From positions 6,572,001-6,636,000 of the forward strand of contig NZ_JBFOHP010000002.1 of the NCBI RefSeq assembly GCF_040907265.1: a stretch of 64,000 bases of DNA, read 5' to 3'. The notes under the pieces were generated by a model. It was given only the letters and a program-made list of their open reading frames with translations. It had not been told where the DNA came from and ran no database searches. Source of the stretch: Streptomyces sclerotialus (GTDB taxonomy: Bacteria > Actinomycetota > Actinomycetes > Streptomycetales > Streptomycetaceae). The translations under genes were made by a program, and so were the position numbers. Every line of letters begins with the position of its first letter. Within the stretch, counting starts at the first letter, position 1. Shown in pieces: positions 1-11,400 of the stretch.

Positions 1-2454
1 ACGCTGGAGGCGAAGCACGACGGGGTGCGCTACGTCGACCTCGGCCCGTCCCCGACGCTGGCGAACTTCGCCGCGCAGTCCTTCCGTACCGGCTCCGGAG
101 CGCGGGCGGAGGCACTGCTCCACCCCTTCGTGCCTCCCGACACGGCGCTGGCGAAAATCAGGGAGATCTGCCGCCCGGCCCCTGCCCCTGCCCCCGCCCC
201 GGCCCGCCGGCCCGTCGAGCCGGTGGCGTTGCTGTTCCCCGGCCAGGGCTCCCAGCGGCGGGGAATGGCCGACGGGCTGTTCCAGGAGTTCCCCGACCTG
301 GTCGCGGAGGCGGACGACATCCTCGGCTACTCGGTCGAGGAGCTCTGCCGGGACGACCCGAGAGGTGAGCTGGACCGTACCGAGTTCACCCAGCCCGCGC
401 TGTTCGTCGCCAACGCGCTGCACTACCGCGCCTGGCAGCGCGAACACGGTGACCGGGCGGCGTTCCTCGCGGGCCACAGCCTCGGCGAGTACTCCGCTCT
501 GTGGGCGGCGGGCGCCTTCGACTTCGGCACCGGGCTGCGACTGGTGCGCAAGCGCGGCGCGTTGATGGCCGCGGCGCCCGAGGGTGCCATGGCCGCGGTG
601 GTCGGGCTGGACGAGGACCAGGTCCGAGGCGTGCTGTCGGACGGCGAGCTGTCCGCCGTCGACGTCGCCAACCTCAACGGCGCCGGTCAGGTGGTGGTGT
701 CCGGCCCCCGCCAGGCGGTGCTCGGCGCCAGGGCCGCCTTCCTGGCCGCCGGTGCCACCGGGTACGTCCCGCTGCGTGTGAGCGGCGCCTTCCACTCCCG
801 CCGGATGGCGGCCGCCGCGCGGGACTTCGCCGGTTTCCTCGCGACTGCGGACCTGCGGGCGCCCCGGCTGCCGGTGATCGCCAACACCACCGGTGCGCCG
901 TACCCCGACGGCGACATCCGCCCCGTACTCACGGCCCAGCTCGTCCAGCCCGTGCGCTGGGAGGACAGCGTGCGGTATCTGCTCTCCCAGCGGGTTCCCG
1001 AGCTCGTGGAGGTGGGCCCCGGGACGGTGCTCACCAGGTTGGTGGACAAGATCCGCGCGGCCGGACCGACCGTGCCCGCCCCGGCGGCGCCACCGGAGCG
1101 GAAGCCGGTCACCGGCGGCCGCGGGGCGGGCACGACCGGTACCTCCGCACCGGGACGTGCCCTGGGCAGCGACCGGTTCCGTGCCGAGTACGGGGTCCGG
1201 CACGCCTATGTGTGCGGGTCCATGTTCCGCGGCATCGCGTCCGAGGCCATGGTCGCCAGGGCCGCCCGAGCCGGACTGCTCGCCTTCTACGGCGCGGGGG
1301 GACTGGCTCCGGAGGCGGTCGACGCGGCGCTGGGCCGGCTGCGGTCCCAGGTGGGCGACCGCACCTTCGGGGTGAACCTGCCGGCGGGACCGGGCGCGGA
1401 GCGGCTGGTGGACCTGCTGCTCTCCCATGAAGTGAGCGTGCTGGAGGCGTCGGGTGCCACCGATGTCACTCCGGCACTCGCGCGCTACCGGCTGCGTGGC
1501 CTGGCCCGGGGAGCCGACGGCGAGGTGGTGGCGCGCCACCGTGTCCTGGCCAAGGTCACCAGGCCCGAGGCGGTCGAGGCGTTCCTGCGTCCGGTGCCGG
1601 AGAAGCTGGTGCGCGCGTTGCGCGGCAGGGGCGCGGTCACAGCGGAGCAGGCCGAGCTCGCCGCGCTCCTGCCTGCCGCCGACGACATCTGCCTGGAGGC
1701 GGACTCCGGCGGTCACACCGACCGTGGTGTGCTCACGGTGCTGCTCCCCACGGCGCTGCGGCTGCGGGCGCGCCGCGGAGCGGAACGAGTGCGGCTGGGC
1801 GCAGCGGGCGGGCTCGGCACGCCGGAGGCGGTCGCCGCCGCGTTCCTGCTCGGTGCGGACTTCGTCCTCACCGGGTCGGTGAACCTGTGCACGGCCGAGT
1901 CGGGGATCAGCGGCGTGGCCAAGGACATGCTGGAGCGCCTCGGGGCCGGTGACACGGACTACGTCCCGAGTGCCGGGGCCTTTGAGACGGGCGGGCAGAC
2001 CCAGGTGCTGCGGCACGGTGTCTTCTTCCCGGCACGGGCACGCAAGCTGCTCGAACTCCACCGTGCGCACGCCTCGCTGGAGGAGCTCGACGAGCGGACC
2101 CGCGACATGCTCGAACAGCGGTGGTTCCGCCGCCCGCTGGAAGAGGTCTGGCGTGACACCCGGGCGTACTTCGCAGCGCACGACCCGGGGGAGGCGGAGC
2201 GCGCCGAACGCGATCCGCACCACCGGATGGCCCTGGTGTTCCGCTGGTACCTCGCGGAGAGCCAGCGCCTGGCGATCGAGGGCGACGAGGACCGCCGCGT
2301 CGACTTCCAGATCCAGTGCGGACCGGCACTCGCCGCCTTCAACGACTGGGTTGCCGGTACGGACCTGGAGCGCTGGCCCGACCGCCACATCGACCACATC
2401 GCGGACCGGCTGATGACTGCCGCAGCCGACCATCTCGCAGGAGTGAGCCAATGA
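1..2454 (+). CDS. trans-acyltransferase / PfaD-type enoylreductase fusion (5' end outside window)
   Basis: The frame is open from base 1, so the gene starts left of the window. Codons 1 to about 43 (DLGPSPTLANF) look like the tail of a preceding acyltransferase or acyl-hydrolase domain, suggesting an AT-AT-ER protein. The main AT domain covers roughly residues 75-345: GQGSQ at nt 241-255, nucleophile serine in GHSLGE (nt 472-489), and a GAFHS motif that in this family goes with malonyl specificity. A linker leads to a PfaD/FMN TIM-barrel enoylreductase (about residues 390-815) with the family motif EADSGGHTD and a GAAGGLGTP loop. Known role of the family: the AT loads malonyl units on carrier domains in trans and the ER reduces enoyl intermediates in trans. 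It fits its neighbour, a PKS without AT domains, with which its stop overlaps in ATGA. Very confident in the domains; the missing 5' part is inferred. Confidence 0.93.
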   Translation, partial: TLEAKHDGVRYVDLGPSPTLANFAAQSFRTGSGARAEALLHPFVPPDTALAKIREICRPAPAPAPAPARRPVEPVALLFPGQGSQRRGMADGLFQEFPDLVAEADDILGYSVEELCRDDPRGELDRTEFTQPALFVANALHYRAWQREHGDRAAFLAGHSLGEYSALWAAGAFDFGTGLRLVRKRGALMAAAPEGAMAAVVGLDEDQVRGVLSDGELSAVDVANLNGAGQVVVSGPRQAVLGARAAFLAAGATGYVPLRVSGAFHSRRMAAAARDFAGFLATADLRAPRLPVIANTTGAPYPDGDIRPVLTAQLVQPVRWEDSVRYLLSQRVPELVEVGPGTVLTRLVDKIRAAGPTVPAPAAPPERKPVTGGRGAGTTGTSAPGRALGSDRFRAEYGVRHAYVCGSMFRGIASEAMVARAARAGLLAFYGAGGLAPEAVDAALGRLRSQVGDRTFGVNLPAGPGAERLVDLLLSHEVSVLEASGATDVTPALARYRLRGLARGADGEVVARHRVLAKVTRPEAVEAFLRPVPEKLVRALRGRGAVTAEQAELAALLPAADDICLEADSGGHTDRGVLTVLLPTALRLRARRGAERVRLGAAGGLGTPEAVAAAFLLGADFVLTGSVNLCTAESGISGVAKDMLERLGAGDTDYVPSAGAFETGGQTQVLRHGVFFPARARKLLELHRAHASLEELDERTRDMLEQRWFRRPLEEVWRDTRAYFAAHDPGEAERAERDPHHRMALVFRWYLAESQRLAIEGDEDRRVDFQIQCGPALAAFNDWVAGTDLERWPDRHIDHIADRLMTAAADHLAGVSQ

Positions 2455-5400
2455 GCAAGCAGCCGCGGAACGCAGGGATTGCGGTCGTCGGCATCGGATG
2501 CCGCCTCCCCGGAGCGAGCGATCACCGTGAGTTCCTCACCAACCTCACCGAGCGGATCGACGCCGTCCGCGAGATCCCTGCCGACCGGTGGGACGCCTCC
2601 GAGCTGTACGACCCGGACCGGAGCGCTCCCGATCGCTCCGTCAGCAAATGGTGTGGCCTGATCGACCGCCCGTACGACTTCGACCACGAGTTCTTCGGCG
2701 TCTCACCGCGTGAGGCCCGTCTCCTGGATCCGCTGCAGCGGCTGCTGATGGAGGTCACCCAGCACTGTGTGGAGGACGCCGGCACCACGGTCGCCGCGCT
2801 GGGCGCGTCCCGCACCTCGGTCTACGTGGGCAACATGGAACGCGACCACATGGCCGAGCTGACCAGTCCCGGACACACCGTGGAGAGTCACTCGGTCCTC
2901 GGCGTCTACGACTGCCTGCTGGCCAACCGGCTGTCCCAGGTGTTCGGACTGAGCGGTGCCAGTCTGGCGGTGGACGCCGCGTGCGCCTCGTCGCTGGTGG
3001 CCGTGCACCTGGGGATGCAGGCGCTGGCCACGGGCGAGGCGGACCACGTGCTGGCGGGCGGCGTGAACCTGAACCTGCACCCGTGGAAGTACATCGGATT
3101 CTCCAAGTCCAAGATGCTCAGTCCCACCGGCCGCTGCCGCACCTTCGACCGGGACGCCGACGGGTTCGTGCCCGGCGACGGTGTCGGCATGGTGCTGCTG
3201 CGCAGGCTCGACGACGCCGTACGCGACGGCGACCACGTCTACGGGGTCCTCCGCGGCAGCGCCGTCAACCACGGGCGCAAGCGTGCCACCATCACCGCGC
3301 CCACCGTGGCCTCCCAGCGCGAGGTGGTCTCCGAGGCGATCGAGCGGGCGGGCGTGAGTCCGGCGGACATCACGTTCGTCGAGACCCACGGCACCGGCAC
3401 GTCACTGGGCGACCCGATCGAAGTGGAGGCGCTGCGCCAGGTGTTCGCACCGGCCTCGCGCGGCACCGGCTGGTGCACGCTGGGCGCCGTCAAGTCCAGC
3501 ATCGGGCACCTGGAGGGCGCGGCAGGCGTCGCGGGGCTGATCAAGGTACTCATGATGATGTCCGAGCGCCGCATCGTGCCCAACCTGCACATGCGTACGC
3601 TCAACCCGCTCATCCGGCTGGAGGGCTCACCGTTCCGCCTGGCCTCGGACAACGCCGACTGGCACCCGTCCGCTCCGGGGATGCCCCGGCTGGCCGGGGT
3701 CAGCTCGTTCGGCTTCGGCGGGGTGAACGCGCACCTCGTCGTCGAGGAGTACCTGCCCGGCGAACGCCCGTCCGGGCCCGCAGGCCCCCTGCCGTTCCTG
3801 CTGTCCGCGGCCTCGGCGACGTCGCTGGAGAAGCTCACCGAGAGCTGGCGGCGGACCCGCCCGCGGAGCCCGGTCGGGGACATGTGCACCACGCTCGCGG
3901 TCGGCCGGACGCATCTGCCGCACCGGATCGGGGGCGTGGTCACGGGGATCGAGGACATCACGGCCCTGCTGGCGGGGAAGGCGCCGGAGACCGCGCCGGA
4001 CGGTCCCTGGGCGCTGCGGGTCGGCCTGCTGGACGTCCCCGACGGCGTCGAGGCGTTCGTGGACACGTATTCCCAGGTGATCGACGCACCGCTGGCCGAG
4101 ATGCTGCGTGCGGCCGACGGAGGTCCGCGGCAGCAGTGCGCGTACACCACCGCGGTGACGTCGGCGCTGCTGCGCTTCGGCCTGCGGCCGGCTCAGGTGC
4201 TGGCGAGCGGGCCGGGCATCTGGCCGGCGCTGGCCGCGCTGGGGGCGCTGGACCCGCGGACCGCGGCCGACCTGGCCGCGGGCGGAACGGCACAGGGCAC
4301 GTTGCGTGCCCCCTCGCTGCCGCTGGCCGTGCCGGGTACCGGCCGAGTGGTCACCCCGCTCAGGGTGGATGCCGCTTATCTCGCTCGGCTGCGCGGGGCG
4401 GCGGTGGACACCGCGGAGCTGACCCGCCTGGTGGAGCTGGCGAGCAGACTGGACGCCCAGCGGACGTACCAGCACAACCTGGCGGACTGGCGCCGGGCGC
4501 TGCGGGAGCGTGGCCGGGACGACGAACTGACGCGGGAACCGGACCGGATCACCGATCCGCTCGTGGTCGCCCTGGCCACGCAGAACGCCTCGGACCGGCT
4601 GAACCGCAAGTGGGGCCTGCCACTGACCCGGCACATGGCGGACACGAGCGCGGTGGAACTGCTGGACCTGCTGCTCGACGGCGTGGTCGAACCGGGCGAC
4701 GTGCTCGGCCTGCTGGCCGGCGAAGCCGTCGCCCCCCGTCACCCCGACCGTGCCGACCTGGCGGACGAGGACCGCTATCCGGCACTGCGCCGGCTCAGCG
4801 GCCTGCCGGACGACCTGGCCGGTGCCGATGCCTGGACCCGGTTCGCCGAGCTCCCCGGGTCCGCCGTGGCGGCGCCCGACGGACACTCGGTGGTGGGCGT
4901 GGGGGAGGGCGTCGGCGACGTCCTGGTCACCTCCGGTGCCGACCCGTTCACCGAGCCCTTGACGGAGCTGTGGCGGCGCGGGGTGGAGGTGCGCTGGGCG
5001 GACCACCCGGTGGCCACCGCCGGTGCCAAGGTTCCCCTGCCCACGACGCGGTTCGACAGCGTGGAGCACCGGGTCCCGCCGGCCGGACGGGGAGTGCCGG
5101 CGCCTGCCGCCCCGGAATCCGCCGACGGGAGCGGGCCGGGACCCGTCGCCTCCGGCGCCGCGGAGGCGACCGCGGAGGAAGGCGTCGTCGAGCTGTGTGC
5201 CGAGTGGGAGACCACCGAGCGGGTGCCCGCGCCCGCCGTGGACTCGGTGCTGGTGCTCGTCCCGTCCGGTGCCGCCGGCACGCACCTCCCCGGTGAGTGC
5301 CTGCCCGGCCGGGTACGCACCGTCGACATGGCGGCGTTGCCGGACGACGACCCCGGAGCGTGGCGTCGGACCCTCGACGAAGGCGTGCCGCCCGATGCGG

Positions 5401-8400
5401 TGGTCCTCTGCTGCACCGGGTCCGCCACCGACACGGCCGTCGCGGCACTGCGGGTGGCGAACGCGGTGTACGGCCGGGGCACGCGAGTGCTCGCGGTCGG
5501 CCCGCTGGTGGGCGGTCTGGTCTCGCCCGAACTGGCCGCCCTCACCGGCCTCGCCAGGAGCCTGGCGCGGGAGACCCACACCGTACCGTTCCGCGTGGTC
5601 GCGGTCCCCGGCGACCTCGGTGCCCGCGCCACCTGGGAGCTCGTCGCCGAGGAACTCGGGCGGTCGGACGGCACGGAGCTCGTCCGGCACGCGGCGGGCG
5701 GCCGGCTCACCCGCCGCTACGTCCCCGCCCGGCCGGCCGCTCCCGCCACCCCCGGAGCTCCGGGCGTCCGCCCCGGCGGTGTCTACCTGCTCACCGGCGG
5801 CACCGGCGGCCTCGGCCGGCTGGTCGCCGAGCATCTGCTGGCCGTACCGGGGGTGCGGGTCGCCGTCGTGGGCCGTTCGCCGGATTCCGGGGATCGCGGG
5901 CCGGACCGGCTGGCCTACTTCCAGGCAGACGTGTCGGACCCCACCGAGGCGCGCGAGGTGGTCGGCCGGGTACGTGAGCGCTTCGGCACGCTGACCGGGG
6001 TCCTGCACGCCGCCGGTGTGCTGCGGGACGGGTACCTGGCGCAGAAGTCCTCCGCAGACCTGCGCGCGGTGTTCGCACCGAAGGTGCTCGGCGCGGTCAA
6101 CCTGGACCAGGCCACCCGGGACGAGCCGCTGGAACTGTTCGTGCTGTTCTCGTCGATGGTCGCCGCGGTCGGCAACCCGGGACAGGCCGACTACGCGGCC
6201 GCCAACGCCTTCCTGGACCAGTTCGCCGAAGTGCGGGAAGCACTGCGAACCGTGGGAGAACGGTCCGGGCGTACCCTGTCGATCGGCTGGCCGGTATGGC
6301 GCGACGGAGGCATGACCGTCACGGACCGGGGCGTGCTCAGCCCCGAGGCGGGGGTGCTGCCCATGCCGACCGCCACCGCACTGGCGGTACTCGACCGCCT
6401 GCTCGCGGGTGCCACCGGCGCCCGGTCGTTCGTCCACGGCGTCCCGCACCGGGTGCCCGAGCTGCTCGACCCCGCCCCGGGCCCGGTCACCCCGGCCGGT
6501 GAACCGGCGGAGCGGAACACCGCCCCGGCACCGGAGGCCGACCAGGACCAGCTGGTCGCCTGGGCCAAGGAGCACGTGGCCGACGTCATCGGGGAGCTGC
6601 GTGGGGTCCCCGCCGAGGACGTGGACCTGGACCTGACGCTGGACAAGTACGGACTGGACTCCATCGTGATCAGCGAGTTCAACGCCCGGACCGAGGCGCG
6701 GATCGGCTCCGTCGGCGAGACGCTGCTCTTCGAGAGCCGCACGCTCGGAGCCGCCGCGGAACGGATCGCGCAGCTGCGCCCGGCGGAACTGACCGCCCAC
6801 TACGGCGCAGCCGCCACCACGCCGGAGTCCCCGGCCGTCCGCGTCACCGACGACCGTCCAGCGGCCGAGCGCCCCGGCGCCGGCGTGACGGTGCCCGGTG
6901 CCGCCGGTCTGGCGGACGGTGACGTGGCGGACGGTGACGTGGCGGACGGTGACGTGGCGGTCATCGGGCTCGCCGGGCGCTATCCCGAAGCCCCGGACCT
7001 GGACGCCTTCTGGCGCAATCTGCTGCGGGGCCGCGACTGCGTGACCGGGATACCACGGTCCCGCTGGACCCCCGGCCCCGAGACCTACTGCGAGTCGGGC
7101 GCGTTCCTCGACGACGTCGACGCGTTCGACCCGCTGTTCTTCAACATCTCCCCGCGCGAGGCGGAGCTGATGGACCCGCAGGAACGTCTTTTCCTCCAGA
7201 CCGCGTGGCACGCGTTCGAGGACGCCGGGTACCCACCGCGCCGCCTCGGCGACCCGGAGGTGCCGGGCGCGCGCTCGGTGGGCGTGTTCGTCGGTGTCAC
7301 CACGCAGACGCACCTGCTGTGGGGGCCGGACCAGCAGCGCGCCGGCAATCCGGTGGTGCCGCCGTCGCCGCAGTGGTCCGTCGCCAACCGGGTTTCCTAC
7401 TGGCTCGACCTGCACGGGCCCAGCATGCCGGTGGACACCGCCTGCGCGTCCTCGCTGACGGCCATCCACCTCGCGGCGCGCAGCATGGCACGCGGAGAGT
7501 GCCGGATGGCTCTCGTCGGCGGCGTCAACCTCTACCTCCACCCGGCCAAGTACGACTGGCTGTGCAGCCTCCAGATGCTGTCACGTACCGGCCGTTGCCA
7601 TACCTTCGGCGCCGGAGCGGACGGGTTCGTGCCCGGTGAGGGAGTGGGCGCGGCGCTGCTCAAGCCGCTGCGTGCCGCCCTCGCGGACGGCGACCCGATC
7701 CGTGGAGTGATCAAGGGCAGCGCGGTCGGCCACGGCGGCCGCACCACCGGGTACACCGTGCCCAGCCCGGCCGCGCAGGCCGAGGTCGTCTCCGCCGCGC
7801 TCGCGGACGCCGGGGTCGAACCGGCCACCGTCGGATACGTCGAGGCGCACGGCACCGGCACCGCCCTCGGCGACCCGGTCGAGATCACGGGGCTCACCCG
7901 GGCCTTCGCCGGGGTACCGGCGGGGAGCTGCGCGATCGGTTCGGTGAAGACCAACGTCGGGCATCTCGAGTCGGCGGCGGGCATGGCGGGACTGACCAAG
8001 GTGCTCCTGCAGATGGAGTCCGGCACCCTCGTGCCCTCTCTGCACAGTGCGGAGCCGAACCCGCGTATCGACTTCTCCGCCACGCCGTTCACCGTCCAGC
8101 ACGAGGTGGCCGACTGGCCCCGCGCGGCCGGGCGCGGTCTGCCCCGGCGCGCGGGCATCAGCGCCTTCGGGGCGGGCGGCGCCAACGCGCACGTGGTCGT
8201 GGAGGAGGCACCGCGCCAGGAGCACCCGCGCGGCACCGAGCACGGCGAGCACCTGGTCGTGGTCTCCGCGGACGACCGTGCACGGCTCGCCGAGCACTGC
8301 GCCAACCTGTCCGAGGCGATCCGGGCCCGTGCGGACGAGCTGCGCGTGTCCGAGATCGCCTACCAGCTTCAGGTGCGCCGCGAGCCGCAGTCCGAGCGGC

Positions 8401-11400
8401 TGGCTCTCCTGGTCGGCGATCCGTCGGCACTCGCGGACCGGCTCGCCGCCTTCGCCGCGGGCCGGGAGCCGGCGGGCGACCACTGGACCACCGTACGGGA
8501 CCGCGACGCCCGTACGCGCTTGCTGGCGCGGCTGCCCGAGGCGCTCGCCCGGCGCGACTGGGCCGCGGTGGCCGGAGCGTGGGCGGCGGGTGCCGACGTG
8601 CCGTGGGAGTCGCTGCACGACGGCCCGGCGCCGCACGTGCGGCTGCCCGGCTACCCGTTCGCGCGGGAGCGCTGCCGGCTGCCCGAGACACCCCGCGTGG
8701 CGACGGCAGCGCCCCTGAGCGCCCCGCCTGCGGCACCGCAGACCGCACACCCCTGGGTACGTGAACGGTCGGAGGACGGCGTCACCGTCGAGTTCACCGG
8801 GGACGAGGGCGTGCTGGCGCAGCACAAGGTGGACGGGACCCCGGTCTTCCCCGCCGCGGGCTGCGTGGAACTGGTCCGCGCAGCGGCGCACGCCGAGCCG
8901 GGCGCAGGCCGCGTGGTCCGGCTGCGCAACAACGTGTGGTCGACGCCGATCGCCGTGCCGGAGCCCCGCACCCTGCGGGTGGCACTACGGGCCGGGGACC
9001 ACGGCGACTACGAGGTCACCGGCCCGGGGGCCACCCACGTCACCGGCAAGGTCGAGACGGCGCCTGCCGACGACCTGCCGCCCCTGGACGTGCCGGCGAT
9101 CCGGGCCCGGTGCACGGAGACGGCGAGCGGGGAACGCCTCTACTCCGCGGTCCGCGAGCGCGGCCTCGACCTCGGGCCCTTCTACCAGGGCGTCGAGCGG
9201 CTGCACTGGAACGGTGACGAGGCGCTGTCCGAACTCCGCCTGCCGGCCGGCGGCCACGGCTGCGTGCTCCACCCCGGCCTGCTCGACTCCGCGTTCCAGG
9301 CCTCGCTGTGGCTGCTGGGGCAGCGGTTCGAGCGGTTGTACCTGCCGTTCAGCATCGGCACCATCGAGATCTTCGGGGACGTACCCGCCACCGCCGTGGC
9401 GCACGTGGTGGTGCGCAAGGCGGCCGCCGAGGGCTGCAAGCTGGAGGTGCACCTCGCCGACGAGTCCGGCCGTACCGTGCTGCGGGCGCTGGACTTCTGG
9501 GTCCGTCCCTGGACCGGCGGAGAGACGTGGTCCTGCTTCCGCCCCGAATGGACCGAGGAGGAGCTGGGCGCGACCACCGTCCCGGATTCCGTGCTGGTCC
9601 TGGCGCCCACGGACCACGCGGGCGCGCGGCTGACCGGTGAGCTGTCCCGGCAGGCCGGAGCGCCGGTGACCTCGTCCGTGGCGGTGCCCCGCCCGGAGGA
9701 CGGCACGGAAGCGGGTCCCTTCGCGCCGCACCCGGACTCCGACGCGGACTTCGATGCCCTGCTGGCGGCGGCAGGACCGGTGGACACCGTGCTCTTCGCA
9801 TGGCCGCAGGCCGGGGAGGGCGACCTGGAGGCACAGCTGGCCGACGGACTGCTGCCGCTGTCCCGCCTCGTCCGGGCGATGCTGCGCTCCGGTGACAAGC
9901 GGCCCGTGCGGCTGGTGTGCGCCGTTCCGGACGGCGTGCCCGGGTACCAGGCCCTCGGGGGCTTCCTGCGTACGCTCACCAGGGAAAGCCCCCGTATCTC
10001 GCACGTGCTGGTCGCCGGCGCCACGCCGGAGCAACTGGCGGCCGAGACGCTCGGTACGGCTGACGGCGTCGAGGTACGCCACCGTGGCGGCAGCCGTACG
10101 GTGCGGCGGTGGCGGCGTCACACTCCCGCGCCCGCGACGGCCCCGGCGGTGCGGAACGGTGGTGTCTACCTGATCACCGGCGGTGCCGGTGGTCTGGGCG
10201 CCCATGTCGCCCGCCGGCTCGCGGAGACCGCCGGTGCCCGGGTGGTGCTTGCCGGCCGCTCCGCCGAGGACGAGCGCGTCACCAGGATCATCGACCAGGT
10301 GCGGGCAGCGGGCGGCCAGGCGTGTTACGTCCGCGCCGACGTGTCCACCGCTGAGGGCGCGCGCACCGCGGTGCGCGCGGCCGAGACCGCGTTCGGCGCG
10401 CCGCACGGAGTGTTCCACTGCGCCGGCGTGCTGCGGGACGGATACCTGGTGCACCAGGATCCCGGGCGGCTGCGCGACGTCGTCGCCGCGAAGGCGCTCG
10501 GTGCCGTGCACCTCGACGCGGCGGTGGCAGACCACCAGCTGGACTTCTTCTGTCTGTTCTCCTCCGTGGCCGCCGCTGTGGGCAGTGCGGGACAGGCGGG
10601 GTACGCCTACGCCAACGCCTTCCTCGACGCCTTCGCCGAGCAGCGCCCCGGCCGGACCGTCTCGGTCGGCTGGCCGCTGTGGGCCGACGGCGGGATGGGG
10701 GTGGACGCCGAGGCCGCCGAGGCGCTGCGGGTGGCGTTCGGACTGCACCCGCTCGCCACCGGCACGGGACTGGCAGCACTGGCCTCGGTGCTCGCCGGCG
10801 AGGACCGGCAGCTTCTGGTCGCTCCGGGTGACGGAGCCGTACTGGCGCGCGCACTCGGCGGGACGGCCGGGCCCGCCACCGCCGTGTCATCCGTGCCCGC
10901 GGTGGTGCCCGCGGCCGGTCCCGGGGAGCGGGCCGGAGCGGCGGAGGACGACTCCGGCGACTTCGCCGCCGCCGTCGCGGAGGTGCTCGTCACGGAGGTG
11001 GCGGCCATCACCAAGCTCGATCCGTCGCGGATCGACCGGGAACGGCCGATCGGGGACTACGGCTTCGACTCGCTGTCCTTCACCACGCTGGCCAACCGGC
11101 TGGTGGAGCGGCTCGGAGTGGACCTCACCCCGGCGCTGTTCTTCGAGTACACGACGGTGGAGGACGTCGCCCGCCATCTGGCCGGTACCTACTCGGCGGA
11201 ACTGGCGGCCCGGCTCACCCCGGCCCGCCGGCCGGCCCCCGGTCCGGCGGCGACCACGGTCACGGTCCATGAACCCCCCGCCCGCCCGTCCGGGACCGAA
11301 CCGATCGCGATCATCGGCATGCACGGCATGCTGCCGGGCAGCTCCGACCTGTCCGAGTTCTGGCGCCATCTGGATGCCGGACACGACATGGTCACCGAAA

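Noticed and set aside
6912..6956. Possible short CRISPR-like array
   Set aside because: The three repeats are directly adjacent with no spacers and lie in frame inside a coding linker.
3627..7541. A leftward open frame of about 1300 codons opposite the PKS
   Set aside because: Its residues are Arg/Gly/Gln/His-rich low-complexity sequence, the mirror of a G/C-rich third-position pattern, and the opposite strand encodes clear KS, KR and ACP domains. The same applies to long antisense frames at 8985-10748, 12837-15209 and 15222-17612.
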